Source: an uncultured Pelagibacteraceae bacterium
GTDB taxonomy: Bacteria > Pseudomonadota > Alphaproteobacteria > Pelagibacterales > Pelagibacteraceae
NCBI GenBank assembly: GCA_902564245.1
Contig: CACFAF010000008.1
Coordinates: 1-45,972 of the forward strand
DNA length: 45,972 nt
Direction of reading: 5' to 3'
Below are positions 1 through 7,846 of this stretch, piece after piece. The stretch's first letter is position 1. Each line of letters opens with the position of its first letter. Both the position numbers and the translations under genes were made by a program. The notes below the pieces were generated by a model. It was given only the letters and a program-made list of their open reading frames with translations, was not told where the DNA came from and ran no database searches.

Positions 1-162
1 AAATCACTTTCTAAAGATCTTGAAATTACTGCTGAAACTACAGAAGGAATAATTATGGGTGTTCAGCATAAAAATTATCCTGTTCATGGAGTGCAATTTC
101 ACCCTGAAAGTATTAAAACTAAGATAGGTATTAAAATTTTAAAAAACTTTATTAGAATTTAA
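1..162 (+). CDS. trpG: Anthranilate synthase glutamine amidotransferase subunit, 3' end
   Basis: This is the last 53 codons of a gene that begins outside the window; frame 1 is open from the first base to a TAA at 160-162. The visible protein contains GVQFHPES, the signature around the His and Glu of the Cys-His-Glu triad in class I glutamine amidotransferases. TrpG releases ammonia from glutamine for TrpE to convert chorismate to anthranilate, the first step of tryptophan synthesis. The same motif occurs in PabA, so the assignment to TrpG rests on trpD starting only 5 nt downstream and trpC following it. The catalytic Cys lies outside the window. Confidence 0.9.
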   Translation, partial: KSLSKDLEITAETTEGIIMGVQHKNYPVHGVQFHPESIKTKIGIKILKNFIRI

Positions 163-167
163 GATTA

Positions 168-1160
168 ATGAAAAAATTCATAGAAAAAATTAAGAATAAA
201 AAAAATTTAACTTTTGAAGAAAGTAAAGCAGCTTTTGAATTATTAATGGAAGGCAAAGCTGAAGACCAAGAAATATTTGATTTTTTGACACTTTTATCAG
301 CTAAGGGTGAAGCTTCAGATGAAATAGCTGGTGGAGTTTTTGTTCTTAGAAATAAGTCAAAAAGAGTAAATGTAGAAAATTGTGTTGATACATGTGGCAC
401 GGGTGGAGATGGTATGAATACACTTAATATATCTACAGCATCTGCGTTATTACTTGCAAGTATGGGTGTTAAGGTAGCAAAACATGGAAATAAAGCTGTA
501 TCTTCTAAGTGTGGGTCAGGTGATGTTTTAGAAGCTTTAAATATAAAAATTAATTTAGAACCAAATGATATAGAGACACAAATTAATAAAAATAATTTTG
601 GATTCATGTTTGCACCTAATTATCATAGTGCAATGAGGTTTGTTGGTCCTACTAGAAAAAAAATTGGAAAAAGAACTATATTTAATATGATTGGACCTTT
701 AAGTAGCCCTGCTCTAGTTAAACGACAAGTAGTAGGCGTTTTTGATAAAAAACTTTTAAAGATATTTGCAAATGCTTTAAATAATTTAGATATTAAATTT
801 GCATGGATTGTAAATAGTGAAGATGGTTTAGATGAAATTTCTCCTTATGCTAAAACAAATGTAATTCAATTAAAAGATAATAAAATTTCTGAAATTGTTA
901 TTGACCCTAAAAAATTAGATATAAATGCAGATAAATTTGATAATCTTGTTGGTGATGATGCAAAATTTAATGCAGATAAAATGATTAATATATTTAAAGG
1001 TGAGGATAATGATTTTTCTAAAGCTGTCTGTTTAAATTCAGCAGCAGGATTGATGGTAAATGAAACTCATCAAAATTTTTCTGACGCATATAAGAATGCA
1101 AGAGAACATATTTTATCAAAAAAAGTTGTTAAACATTTAGAAAAAATAAAAAATGGCTGA
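168..1160 (+). CDS. trpD: Anthranilate phosphoribosyltransferase
   Basis: The 330-residue protein has the normal length of a monofunctional TrpD, which transfers phosphoribose from PRPP to anthranilate, the second step of tryptophan synthesis. The family signature is intact: CGTGGDG at residues 76-82 and NIST at 87-90 bind PRPP, KHGNKAVSS follows at 105-113, and MFAPNYHSAM and GPTRKKIGKRT lie in the anthranilate-binding half. The sequence NSEDGLDEISP matches the later conserved metal-site region. It starts 5 nt after trpG and its last 8 nt overlap trpC, so translation of trpG, trpD and trpC is probably coupled. Unlike in enterobacteria, trpG and trpD are separate genes. Confidence 0.96.
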   Translation: MKKFIEKIKNKKNLTFEESKAAFELLMEGKAEDQEIFDFLTLLSAKGEASDEIAGGVFVLRNKSKRVNVENCVDTCGTGGDGMNTLNISTASALLLASMGVKVAKHGNKAVSSKCGSGDVLEALNIKINLEPNDIETQINKNNFGFMFAPNYHSAMRFVGPTRKKIGKRTIFNMIGPLSSPALVKRQVVGVFDKKLLKIFANALNNLDIKFAWIVNSEDGLDEISPYAKTNVIQLKDNKISEIVIDPKKLDINADKFDNLVGDDAKFNADKMINIFKGEDNDFSKAVCLNSAAGLMVNETHQNFSDAYKNAREHILSKKVVKHLEKIKNG

Positions 1161-1944
1161 AAATATTCTTGAAAAAATAATTCAAAAAAAAAGTGAAAAA
1201 ATACTTAATTTAAAAAAAACCACTTCACTTGAAAAATTAAATGAATTAATAAAGGACAATAAATTATTTATCAATTTTAAAGAAAAAATTGAAAAAAATA
1301 TAAAAAAAAACAAGTTTTCAATTATTGCTGAAATTAAAAAAGCTAGTCCTTCAGCCGGTATAATTATAAAAGATTATGATCCTGTTAAAATAGCTAATAC
1401 ATATAATGATAATAAAGTTACTTGTTTATCAGTTTTAACTGAAGAAGATTTTTTTCTAGGAAACTTGATACATATTAGCAAGATTAAACAAAAAGTTAAT
1501 TTACCAATTTTATGTAAAGACTTTTTTGTAGATAAATTTCAGATATCTTTAGCAAAAAGTTATGGAGCTGACGCAATATTAATTATATTAGCAGGTGTTA
1601 GTGATAAACTTGCTGATGATCTATATAACGAAACACTTAGATTAAACATGTCGGTAATTGTTGAAGTTCATACTGTTGAAGAAGCGAAGCGAGCTTTAAG
1701 ATTTAAAGACGCTTTGATAGGAATAAATAATAGAAATCTAAAAACTTTAAAAACTGATATAAATACAACTTTTGATATTCATGATGTTTTAGTTAATCAC
1801 TCTGGTCCATTAATTTCTGAAAGTGGAATTAAAACAAAGAATGAGCTTTTAGAACTCTCAAACAAAACTTCTATTAAAACTTTTTTAATTGGTGAATCAC
1901 TTTTGAAAGATTTAGATAATAATTCTATTTTTTCCGTTCTTTAG
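1153..1944 (+). CDS. trpC: Indole-3-glycerol-phosphate synthase
   Basis: The 263-residue TIM-barrel enzyme converts CdRP to indole-3-glycerol phosphate. Conserved family blocks occur in order: IAEIKKASPSAG near the N-terminus (catalytic Lys and phosphate-binding Ser), LSVLTEEDFFLG, LCKDFFVDKFQI, EVHTVEEAKRA, IGINNRNLKTL and LISESGIK near the end. The protein is monofunctional; no TrpF domain is fused to it, unlike E. coli TrpC. Its ATG lies inside the end of trpD (8-nt overlap). It ends a trpGDC unit; in many alphaproteobacteria moaC and moeA follow before lexA, but here lexA comes next after 89 nt. Confidence 0.96.
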   Translation: MAENILEKIIQKKSEKILNLKKTTSLEKLNELIKDNKLFINFKEKIEKNIKKNKFSIIAEIKKASPSAGIIIKDYDPVKIANTYNDNKVTCLSVLTEEDFFLGNLIHISKIKQKVNLPILCKDFFVDKFQISLAKSYGADAILIILAGVSDKLADDLYNETLRLNMSVIVEVHTVEEAKRALRFKDALIGINNRNLKTLKTDINTTFDIHDVLVNHSGPLISESGIKTKNELLELSNKTSIKTFLIGESLLKDLDNNSIFSVL

Positions 1945-1994
1945 TCAAATAATCCCCTACTTTATTAGCTTTTTTTACTATTGTGAATTCTAGA

Positions 1995-2009
1995 GAACTT
2001 TTGTAGAAC
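1995..2009 (-). promoter_or_regulatory. LexA box upstream of lexA (perfect GTTC-N7-GTTC)
   Basis: On the plus strand the bases read GAAC, seven bases, then GAAC, which is exactly GTTC-N7-GTTC on the minus strand. This direct repeat is the established LexA operator of alphaproteobacteria. It ends 24 nt before the lexA start codon, the right place for autorepression. A possible -35 (TTGTGA, 1981-1986) lies just upstream, so the site would overlap the -10 region, although no strong -10 hexamer is evident. Confidence 0.8.
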
Positions 2010-2016
2010 ATATTTT

Positions 2017-2031
2017 GTACGATATTTGTTC
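2017..2031 (+). promoter_or_regulatory. Second, imperfect LexA box (GTAC-N7-GTTC)
   Basis: GTAC, seven bases and GTTC lie on the plus strand, one mismatch from the alphaproteobacterial operator. The site runs opposite to the perfect box and ends 2 nt before the lexA ATG. The centres of the two boxes are 22 nt apart, about two helical turns, so LexA dimers would sit on roughly the same face of the DNA. It is less certain than the first box because of the mismatch and the AT-rich background. Confidence 0.5.
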
Positions 2032-2033
2032 TT

Positions 2034-2711
2034 ATGCTAACAAAAAAACAAAAAAACCTGTTATTATTTATCAACAAGAAGTTGAGAAGTTCTGGTGTAT
2101 CTCCTTCTTATGAAGAAATGAAACAATCATTAAATTTAAAATCTAAGTCTGGAATTCATCGTTTAATAAGTGCTCTAGAAGAAAGAGGCTTTATTAAAAG
2201 ATTAGCTCATAAAGCTAGGGCTTTAGAGGTAATAAAATTACCAGAAACTGCTTCTGCAAACGATATTTATAATAGTTTTTCACCAAGTGTAATTAAAGGT
2301 GGTCTTGATGAAGATAAAATTTCATCAAATGAAACTGAAGTACCAGTTTTAGGTAAAATAGCTGCTGGAACACCTGTAGAAGCTATTCAAAATGAAGTAT
2401 CTAGAATACCTTTGCCAACTAATTTAGAAAAAAATGGTGATTATTTTGGTCTTAAAGTACAAGGAGACTCTATGATTGAAGCAGGAATTCATGAAGGAGA
2501 TACTGTTATAATTAGAAGAACAGATAGTGCTGATAATGGCAAGATAGTTGTTGCTTTAATTGATGAACATGAAGCAATGTTAAAAAGGATAAGAAAAAAA
2601 GGCAAAGTAGTAGCGCTTGAAAGTGCAAATAAAAACTATGAAACTAAAATTTTTGGTCCTGATAGAGTAAAAGTTCAAGGTGTTTTAGTATCTTTATATA
2701 GAAACTTCTAG
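2034..2711 (+). CDS. lexA: LexA repressor, SOS response regulator
   Basis: The 225-residue protein has an N-terminal winged-helix domain ([13 protein letters not shown] to about residue 68) and a C-terminal S24 peptidase domain. The self-cleavage site is the Ala111-Gly112 bond in KIAAGTP; the catalytic dyad is Ser146 ([10 protein letters not shown]) and Lys184 (AMLKRI), spaced as in E. coli LexA. RecA-stimulated cleavage would derepress DNA-repair genes. A longer, low-complexity linker (about 70-100) separates the domains, as in other alphaproteobacterial LexA proteins. LexA-type operators lie directly upstream, indicating autoregulation. gltX begins 22 nt downstream and may be co-transcribed. 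Confidence 0.96.
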   Translation: MLTKKQKNLLLFINKKLRSSGVSPSYEEMKQSLNLKSKSGIHRLISALEERGFIKRLAHKARALEVIKLPETASANDIYNSFSPSVIKGGLDEDKISSNETEVPVLGKIAAGTPVEAIQNEVSRIPLPTNLEKNGDYFGLKVQGDSMIEAGIHEGDTVIIRRTDSADNGKIVVALIDEHEAMLKRIRKKGKVVALESANKNYETKIFGPDRVKVQGVLVSLYRNF

Positions 2712-2733
2712 AAAAATAGTCTAAACAATTTTA

Positions 2734-4134
2734 ATGAAAAAAGTAGCAACAAGATTTGCTCCATCTCCTACTGGACCTTTGCACATAGGTGGTGTGAGAA
2801 CAGCTTTATTTAATTGGTTGTATTCTAAAAACCAAAAAGGTAATTTTTATTTAAGAGTTGAAGATACTGATAAAGACAGATCAAAAGATGAATATAAAAA
2901 TCAAATAATACAATCTCTTAAATGGATTGGCATTAACTATGATGGTGATGAATATATACAATCAAAGAAAATTGAAGATCACATAAAAGTTGCAAATGAA
3001 TTACTCAAAAATGGTCATGCATATAAATGTTATTGTTCGAGTGAAGAAATAGAGGATCAAAAAAAAAGAGCGAGGCAAAAGAAAATTCCTTATATTTACG
3101 ATAGAAAGTGGAGAGACAAAAAAGAAACTGATGCTCCAAAAGATATTAAACCAGTTATAAGGTTTAAAAGTAAAATAGATGGAACTTCTATATTGAAAGA
3201 TTTAGTTCAAGGTGATGTTGAAATTGACAATAATACTATTGAAGACTTTATTATTTTAAGAAATGATGGAACTCCGACATATAACTTATCAGCATCAGTT
3301 GATGACCATCAAATGAATATGACTCACATAATTAGAGGTGATGACCATAAAATTAATACCTTTAAACAAATACAAATTTATCAAGCTATGAAATGGGAGA
3401 TACCATCATTTGCTCATATACCTTTAATACACACAATTGAGGGGAAAAAACTATCAAAACGAGATAAAGCCTCAACATTAGATGATTATTCAAAAATTGG
3501 TATTATGCCAGAAGCACTGAGGAATTATCTTCTTAGACTAGGTTGGTCCTATAAAGATAAAGAAATATTCACTTTAGATGAAAGTATTAAACATTTTAAT
3601 CTCGATGGAATTGGTAAATCTCCATCTAAATTAGATATGAGTAGAATTTTATCAATGAATGAGCACTATATTAAAAATATTGATGAAACTGATTTATTTA
3701 ATCAACTAATCGATTACTGCAAATTACATAAAAGCGAAATTAAATCAGATAAAAAAGATAAGATTAAAAAATCCCTTATCTTCCTAAAAAATAAAGCTAA
3801 AACTTTAGAAGATATATTTAATAATGGTCAATATATAATGGTAGATGAGATTAATTTTAATCAAGATGATATCAAATTAATTGATGATAAAGCCAAAAAG
3901 GTCATATCAGATTTTAGTGCTAAATTTGGTAACGTTGATAAACTAAGCAAAGAAACATTAGAACCAATAGTTAACGAATTGATTAAATCAAATGATACTA
4001 ATTTTAAAGGAGTTGGGCAGCCTTTAAGAATAGCTTTAACAGGCTCAAAATTTGGACCTGGAATATATGATATAATTATTTCTCTTGGAAAAGAAGAAGT
4101 AACAAAAAGATTAACCAATAAGAAACTTAGTTAA
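2734..4134 (+). CDS. gltX: Glutamyl-tRNA synthetase
   Basis: The 466-residue class I synthetase charges tRNA-Glu with glutamate. The ATP-binding HIGH-type motif is at residues 8-21 (FAPSPTGPLHIGGV) and the KMSKS-type loop is KLSKR at 239-243. RVEDTD follows the first motif, as in all GluRS proteins. Many alphaproteobacteria have two gltX paralogues, one of which mischarges tRNA-Gln for the GatCAB route; the sequence alone does not show which type this is. The last 24 nt overlap the end of lpxB on the other strand, and transcription appears to stop at a hairpin inside lpxB. In related genomes comEC and gltA flank this gene; neither is present here. Confidence 0.96.
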   Translation: MKKVATRFAPSPTGPLHIGGVRTALFNWLYSKNQKGNFYLRVEDTDKDRSKDEYKNQIIQSLKWIGINYDGDEYIQSKKIEDHIKVANELLKNGHAYKCYCSSEEIEDQKKRARQKKIPYIYDRKWRDKKETDAPKDIKPVIRFKSKIDGTSILKDLVQGDVEIDNNTIEDFIILRNDGTPTYNLSASVDDHQMNMTHIIRGDDHKINTFKQIQIYQAMKWEIPSFAHIPLIHTIEGKKLSKRDKASTLDDYSKIGIMPEALRNYLLRLGWSYKDKEIFTLDESIKHFNLDGIGKSPSKLDMSRILSMNEHYIKNIDETDLFNQLIDYCKLHKSEIKSDKKDKIKKSLIFLKNKAKTLEDIFNNGQYIMVDEINFNQDDIKLIDDKAKKVISDFSAKFGNVDKLSKETLEPIVNELIKSNDTNFKGVGQPLRIALTGSKFGPGIYDIIISLGKEEVTKRLTNKKLS

Positions 4135-5247
4135 TACCGAGGAGGCTTCATCAGAAGATGAAGTTTTTGATCTGATTTTAGTTAAAGTCTCCTCACAATC
4201 ATTAATTTGTTTTTTCATTAATTCTGGATTTTTTAAAAAGTAGACAACTGAATTGAAAATCTCTTTAGGATTGCACTCTTTTTGTATTAATTCTGGAATT
4301 ATTTCTTTGTTATTTATAATATTGATAATGTTAGCAAATTTGATTTTAACTAACATTTTAACAATCCAAAAATTTAAAAAATTCATTTTATAGATAATTA
4401 TAGAGGGAACTTTTGCATTACAGATTTCAAGAGAAACTGTACCAGATTTAGAAACTGCAAAAGTAGATTTATTGAGTATTTGTTTTTTTATATTTTCATC
4501 AGAAATAACTTCGACATTTTTTAAATTTACGTTATTGATTTTTTCGCTAATTAAATTCTTATTTTCATCGGTTGCATGAAATACAAAGGTTAAATTATCA
4601 AATTTTGCATTCATCAAATTTATAAAATCTATTAAGATAGGCAAAAGTAAATTTACCTCGGATGATCTACTACCAGAAAAAAGAGAAATAATTTTTTTAT
4701 CATTTGATATGATACTAGACAGATCTATCTTATCTTTAGTTTCATGTTCTAATAATGGATGTCCAACAAAAGTATTGGGAATATTTTCTTTATCAAAATA
4801 CTTTTTTTCAAAATCAAATAATAATAAAATATGATCTAAGAATTTTTTAAACTTTTTTACTCTACCCTCTCGCCAAACCCATACTTGTGGAGCCACATAA
4901 TGAACTGTCTTAATCCCACTATTTAACTTTTTAACTTTTTCAGCAACTCTTAATGTAAAATCGGGACTATCTACACTAAATAAAATATCTGGGTTAAATT
5001 TTATTATCTCTTCTACAGTTTTATTTATTCTACTCTTTATTTTAAAAATATTAAATAAAACACTAGTGAATCCAATGTAGGTAATTTCTTTAAGATCAAA
5101 AATAGATTTTATTCCTAAGGAATTTAAATGTGTTCCGCCAACACAAGAATACTCAATATTAGGATTATTTTTTTTGAGTTTAGATATAACTTTGGAGGCA
5201 AGTTTATCTCCAGAGGGTTCGCCTGTTAATATAAAAATCTTTTTCAT
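4111..5247 (-). CDS. lpxB: Lipid-A-disaccharide synthase
   Basis: The 378-residue GT19 glycosyltransferase joins UDP-2,3-diacylglucosamine and lipid X to make the lipid A disaccharide at the inner face of the cytoplasmic membrane. Family motifs seen are TGEPSGDK at residues 8-15, VDSPDFTLRVA, HYVAPQVWVWREGR, VGHPLLEHE, the nucleotide-binding LFSGSRSSEV and KSGTVSLEI. It is the last gene of the lpx run, with its start overlapping the lpxI stop by 4 nt. Its 3' end overlaps gltX by 24 nt on the opposite strand, and the gltX terminator lies within it, which constrains this part of the protein. No terminator serving lpxB itself was found. Confidence 0.95.
   Translation of the reverse strand: MKKIFILTGEPSGDKLASKVISKLKKNNPNIEYSCVGGTHLNSLGIKSIFDLKEITYIGFTSVLFNIFKIKSRINKTVEEIIKFNPDILFSVDSPDFTLRVAEKVKKLNSGIKTVHYVAPQVWVWREGRVKKFKKFLDHILLLFDFEKKYFDKENIPNTFVGHPLLEHETKDKIDLSSIISNDKKIISLFSGSRSSEVNLLLPILIDFINLMNAKFDNLTFVFHATDENKNLISEKINNVNLKNVEVISDENIKKQILNKSTFAVSKSGTVSLEICNAKVPSIIIYKMNFLNFWIVKMLVKIKFANIINIINNKEIIPELIQKECNPKEIFNSVVYFLKNPELMKKQINDCEETLTKIRSKTSSSDEASSVLTKFLIG
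4146..4168 (+). terminator. Intrinsic terminator of gltX inside the lpxB reading frame
   Basis: A perfect 7-bp stem, CTTCATC at 4146-4152 and GATGAAG at 4157-4163, closes an AGAA tetraloop and is followed by TTTTT at 4164-4168. It begins 12 nt after the gltX stop, in the correct orientation to end plus-strand transcription. The same bases encode a Ser/Asp/Glu-rich stretch near the LpxB C-terminus, so one sequence serves as protein code on one strand and terminator on the other. Confidence 0.8.
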
Positions 5248-6038
5248 CTTACAACGATAAACATTTTGTTTTTATTGGCAAATTGAATGCAACTTTTTTT
5301 ATCTAAAAAAACGTGTTGTTTACTTTTTATAACAATACCTTTTAATCCTACAGTCTTACTTTGTTTTATAGTTTTCAATCCAATTGTTGGAAGATCTACT
5401 CTTAAATCTTGTTTTTTTTTAGGAAACTTAACTAAAACTCCATGATTTTTAAATTTTTTGCTTCTGCTTTTTTCAAGCATTTTTTTGGTTCCACCTTTAC
5501 CTTCTATAGAAACTACTTTTTTATTTCTAACTACAACACCTTGGCTAAAATTATATTCTCTTAAACTGTTTAAAGTTTTAATTGCTTTTTTAATATCTAA
5601 TTGGTCTTGTTTGTTTGGTTTAAATTTTGAATAATTGCCTTTTTTTAATGAAAGTTCAGGATTAAATTTAAGTGAATTTTCAGTTTTGATCTTGTTATGA
5701 GCCAATATCTTAATGATTTCTTTAAGTATTGCTGCATCACCAAGCTTCGATGCTTTGATAATCCTTGGAATATAATAAATACCTTTGAAGTCTAGTTTAA
5801 GTTTAGAAAAGTTTGGTTTATTTACCTTTCCTGCAAATAAGACTTTTTTACAATTATTTTCCCTTAGAATGTTAATGATTTTACCAAATTGACCTATGGA
5901 AACTGAATAAGATTTTCTATCTTGTTTAAATTTCTTTGATTTTGATAAATCAATTATTAAATATTTTATTTTTCTTTTTTTGACAGTTTTAAGAATTTCC
6001 TTTGGAAAATCGGTATCACCAAAAATTAATCCTATCAT
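5244..6038 (-). CDS. lpxI: UDP-2,3-diacylglucosamine pyrophosphatase, LpxI type (DUF1009)
   Basis: The 264-residue protein fits the LpxI/DUF1009 family, which in alphaproteobacteria replaces the unrelated LpxH and hydrolyses UDP-2,3-diacylglucosamine to lipid X and UMP. The N-terminus begins with the typical GLIFGDTDFP, the middle has KLGDAAILKEI, and the C-terminal half carries EGKGGTKKML, a basic VLVKFPKKKQDLRVDLPTIG segment and a GIVIKS block. It sits between lpxA (1 nt upstream) and lpxB (4-nt overlap), exactly where the enzyme is needed in the pathway. The protein is lysine-rich. The assignment relies on both motif pattern and position. Confidence 0.9.
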   Translation of the reverse strand: MIGLIFGDTDFPKEILKTVKKRKIKYLIIDLSKSKKFKQDRKSYSVSIGQFGKIINILRENNCKKVLFAGKVNKPNFSKLKLDFKGIYYIPRIIKASKLGDAAILKEIIKILAHNKIKTENSLKFNPELSLKKGNYSKFKPNKQDQLDIKKAIKTLNSLREYNFSQGVVVRNKKVVSIEGKGGTKKMLEKSRSKKFKNHGVLVKFPKKKQDLRVDLPTIGLKTIKQSKTVGLKGIVIKSKQHVFLDKKSCIQFANKNKMFIVVR

Positions 6039-6039
6039 T

Positions 6040-6816
6040 TTACGAAAATGGTGTGCAAATAGATCTTTTTTTATCTTTTGTTATAAAATCAATTACATTT
6101 TTTACTAATGGATTTTCTTGAAAAGAGCCATTTAATTTATTTATATTTTCATTAATATTTTTAGTAGCAAAAATCTCTTTATAAGCTTCACTCAGGCCTA
6201 ATATATCCTTATTTTCGAACTTAGCTCTTCTTAAACCTATTAAGTTTAATCCTTGTAATGAGTTTCTATTTCCAGTTGACAATCCATAAGGAATTACGTC
6301 ATGCAAAACACCTGTCATTCCACCAATCATTGCCATTTTTCCAATTCTAGTGAATTGTTGAACTGCAGAGTTTCCTCCGATTACAACATTATCTTCGATA
6401 ATTGCGTGACCACCTAAAGGAACATTGTTAGCAATTATTACATTATTTCCTACCTGACAATCGTGAGCGATATGAGATGAAATCATAAATAAACAGTTAT
6501 TTCCAATAATTGTTTTGCCACCACCACCAACTGTTCCTGGATTTATTGTTACGTACTCTCTGATTTTATTATTATCTCCAATTATCAAATTAGTTGGTTC
6601 TCCAGCATATTTTAAATCTTGTGGGTCGTTAATAGAAACAAAGGGGTATATCTTATTCCCTTTACCAATTTTAACATTTCCAGAAATATTTACATGTGAT
6701 TGAATAACAGTGTTTTCTCCAATCTCAACATTAGGGCCTATTACACAATAAGGACCTACTTGAACATTTTTTTCTAATTTTGCTTTTGAATCTATGATTG
6801 CAGTTTTATCTATCAT
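6040..6816 (-). CDS. lpxA: UDP-N-acetylglucosamine acyltransferase
   Basis: LpxA adds the first 3-hydroxyacyl chain to UDP-GlcNAc and so opens lipid A synthesis. The 258-residue protein has the left-handed beta-helix hexapeptide pattern (repeats such as IGENTV, IGKGNK, VGNNVI) over most of its length, and a C-terminal helical part. SSHIAHDC at 113-120 holds the conserved His pair; His118 aligns with catalytic His125 of E. coli LpxA. INDPQDLKYAGEPT is the substrate-binding loop. The first codons overlap the lpxD stop by 4 nt, and lpxI follows after 1 nt. Confidence 0.96.
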   Translation of the reverse strand: MIDKTAIIDSKAKLEKNVQVGPYCVIGPNVEIGENTVIQSHVNISGNVKIGKGNKIYPFVSINDPQDLKYAGEPTNLIIGDNNKIREYVTINPGTVGGGGKTIIGNNCLFMISSHIAHDCQVGNNVIIANNVPLGGHAIIEDNVVIGGNSAVQQFTRIGKMAMIGGMTGVLHDVIPYGLSTGNRNSLQGLNLIGLRRAKFENKDILGLSEAYKEIFATKNINENINKLNGSFQENPLVKNVIDFITKDKKRSICTPFS

Positions 6817-7793
6817 CTGTTGTCTTTTATAAATTCTCTTAAATTTTTTGCTGGATATCCCATGACTTTCTTATTATCAGATATATCATTTATAACACCA
6901 CTACCACCTCCAATTTGGACATTGTTACCAACTTTTAAGTGACCTGAAACACCGGCTTGCCCACCAATCATAACATTATTACCTAAAGTAGAACTTCCAG
7001 CAAAACCGACTTGACCAGCAATAATACAGTTATCTCCAATTTTATTATTATGTGCAATATGGACTTGATTATCTAAATATGTATTTTTGCCAATTATAGT
7101 ATTTGATAATGAGCCTCTATCAATTGTAGATCCACATCCAATTTCACAATTTTCATTTATTATAACAATTCCAATATGTGGGTATCTTATATTTTTTTCT
7201 TGATTAGGGAAAAATCCAAAACCTTTTTTTCCTATTACGCATCCATCCAAAATATTTACATTATCCTTGATAATTGTATTTCTTACAATAACATTTGAAC
7301 CAATAGAACAATTGGAACCAATTACTACATTTTTTTCAATAATCGTATTATGACCAACTAAACAATTTTTTCCTATTTTAACATTTTTGCCTATTAAAAC
7401 ATTTTTTCCAAATTTAACTTTTTTTTTGAAAGATGTTTTGGAAATGTCTTTTGCAGAGTCATCAAAATCATCAACAATAGATTTTGGATAGAATTCTTTT
7501 GTAATTTTTGCCATTGTTAATAGTACATTCTTAACAATAATTTTTTTACATGTGTCTGGTAAAAACTGAGAAAGATTATCTAATGTAACACAGTAAGAAG
7601 CTTTAGTTTTTGATGCTAATTCAGAATATTTTTTTGAATGAAAAAAAGTTAAATCTTTATTTGTTGCTAAAAGTAAATCAGCAACATTATAAATTTTACT
7701 ATTTTTTAAGTTTTCTGTATTTTTGATACCAGTATTTTTAAGTAATTTCTGTATATCAAATGGTCCTACATTTTTAAAAAATGGATTGATCAT
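6813..7793 (-). CDS. lpxD: UDP-3-O-acylglucosamine N-acyltransferase
   Basis: The 326-residue protein has the LpxD layout: an N-terminal uridine-binding domain (about 1-115) containing LTFFHSKKY, a long hexapeptide beta-helix (about 125-300; GKNVLIGKNVKIGKNC and similar), and a short C-terminal tail. VHIAHNNKIGDN carries His248, the counterpart of catalytic His239 in E. coli LpxD, which N-acylates UDP-3-O-acyl-glucosamine. The MINPFF start gives the usual N-terminus, so longer starts are not needed. It lies after fabZ rather than before it, the reverse of the common bamA-lpxD-fabZ-lpxA order. A short inverted repeat includes the first two bases of its start codon. Confidence 0.96.
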   Translation of the reverse strand: MINPFFKNVGPFDIQKLLKNTGIKNTENLKNSKIYNVADLLLATNKDLTFFHSKKYSELASKTKASYCVTLDNLSQFLPDTCKKIIVKNVLLTMAKITKEFYPKSIVDDFDDSAKDISKTSFKKKVKFGKNVLIGKNVKIGKNCLVGHNTIIEKNVVIGSNCSIGSNVIVRNTIIKDNVNILDGCVIGKKGFGFFPNQEKNIRYPHIGIVIINENCEIGCGSTIDRGSLSNTIIGKNTYLDNQVHIAHNNKIGDNCIIAGQVGFAGSSTLGNNVMIGGQAGVSGHLKVGNNVQIGGGSGVINDISDNKKVMGYPAKNLREFIKDNR

Positions 7794-7816
7794 AGTTTAG
7801 TTATTATCAAAACTAT
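7792..7816 (-). other. Inverted repeat covering the lpxD start codon
   Basis: A perfect 7-bp inverted repeat (ATAGTTT at 7792-7798, AAACTAT at 7810-7816) with an 11-nt loop occupies much of the 53-nt fabZ-lpxD gap. In the minus-strand RNA its 3' arm includes the AU of the lpxD AUG. It has only one G-C pair, so the fold would be weak; it may be chance in such AT-rich DNA, or may tune lpxD translation. Confidence 0.3.
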
Positions 7817-7846
7817 TGTTTATTACTTATCAAGAATTGTTACTAA

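Noticed and set aside
152-607. 151-codon minus-strand frame opposite trpD
   Set aside because: It lies opposite a clear trpD gene with intact motifs, and its protein resembles no family I know; it is a shadow of low-GC coding bias.
1948-1976. Possible terminator after trpC: 5-bp AATAA/TTATT stem followed by T7
   Set aside because: The stem has no G-C pair and a 9-nt loop, so it would barely form. The T-run alone is common in this AT-rich sequence.
4004-4027. 7-bp stem (TTAAAGG/CCTTTAA) as a terminator for lpxB
   Set aside because: It lies within gltX coding sequence, has a 10-nt loop, and no U-run follows it in the minus-strand direction.
6040-7793. Many short near-repeats in lpxA and lpxD
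   Set aside because: They reflect the hexapeptide repeat of the beta-helix proteins and are not a DNA repeat element or CRISPR.
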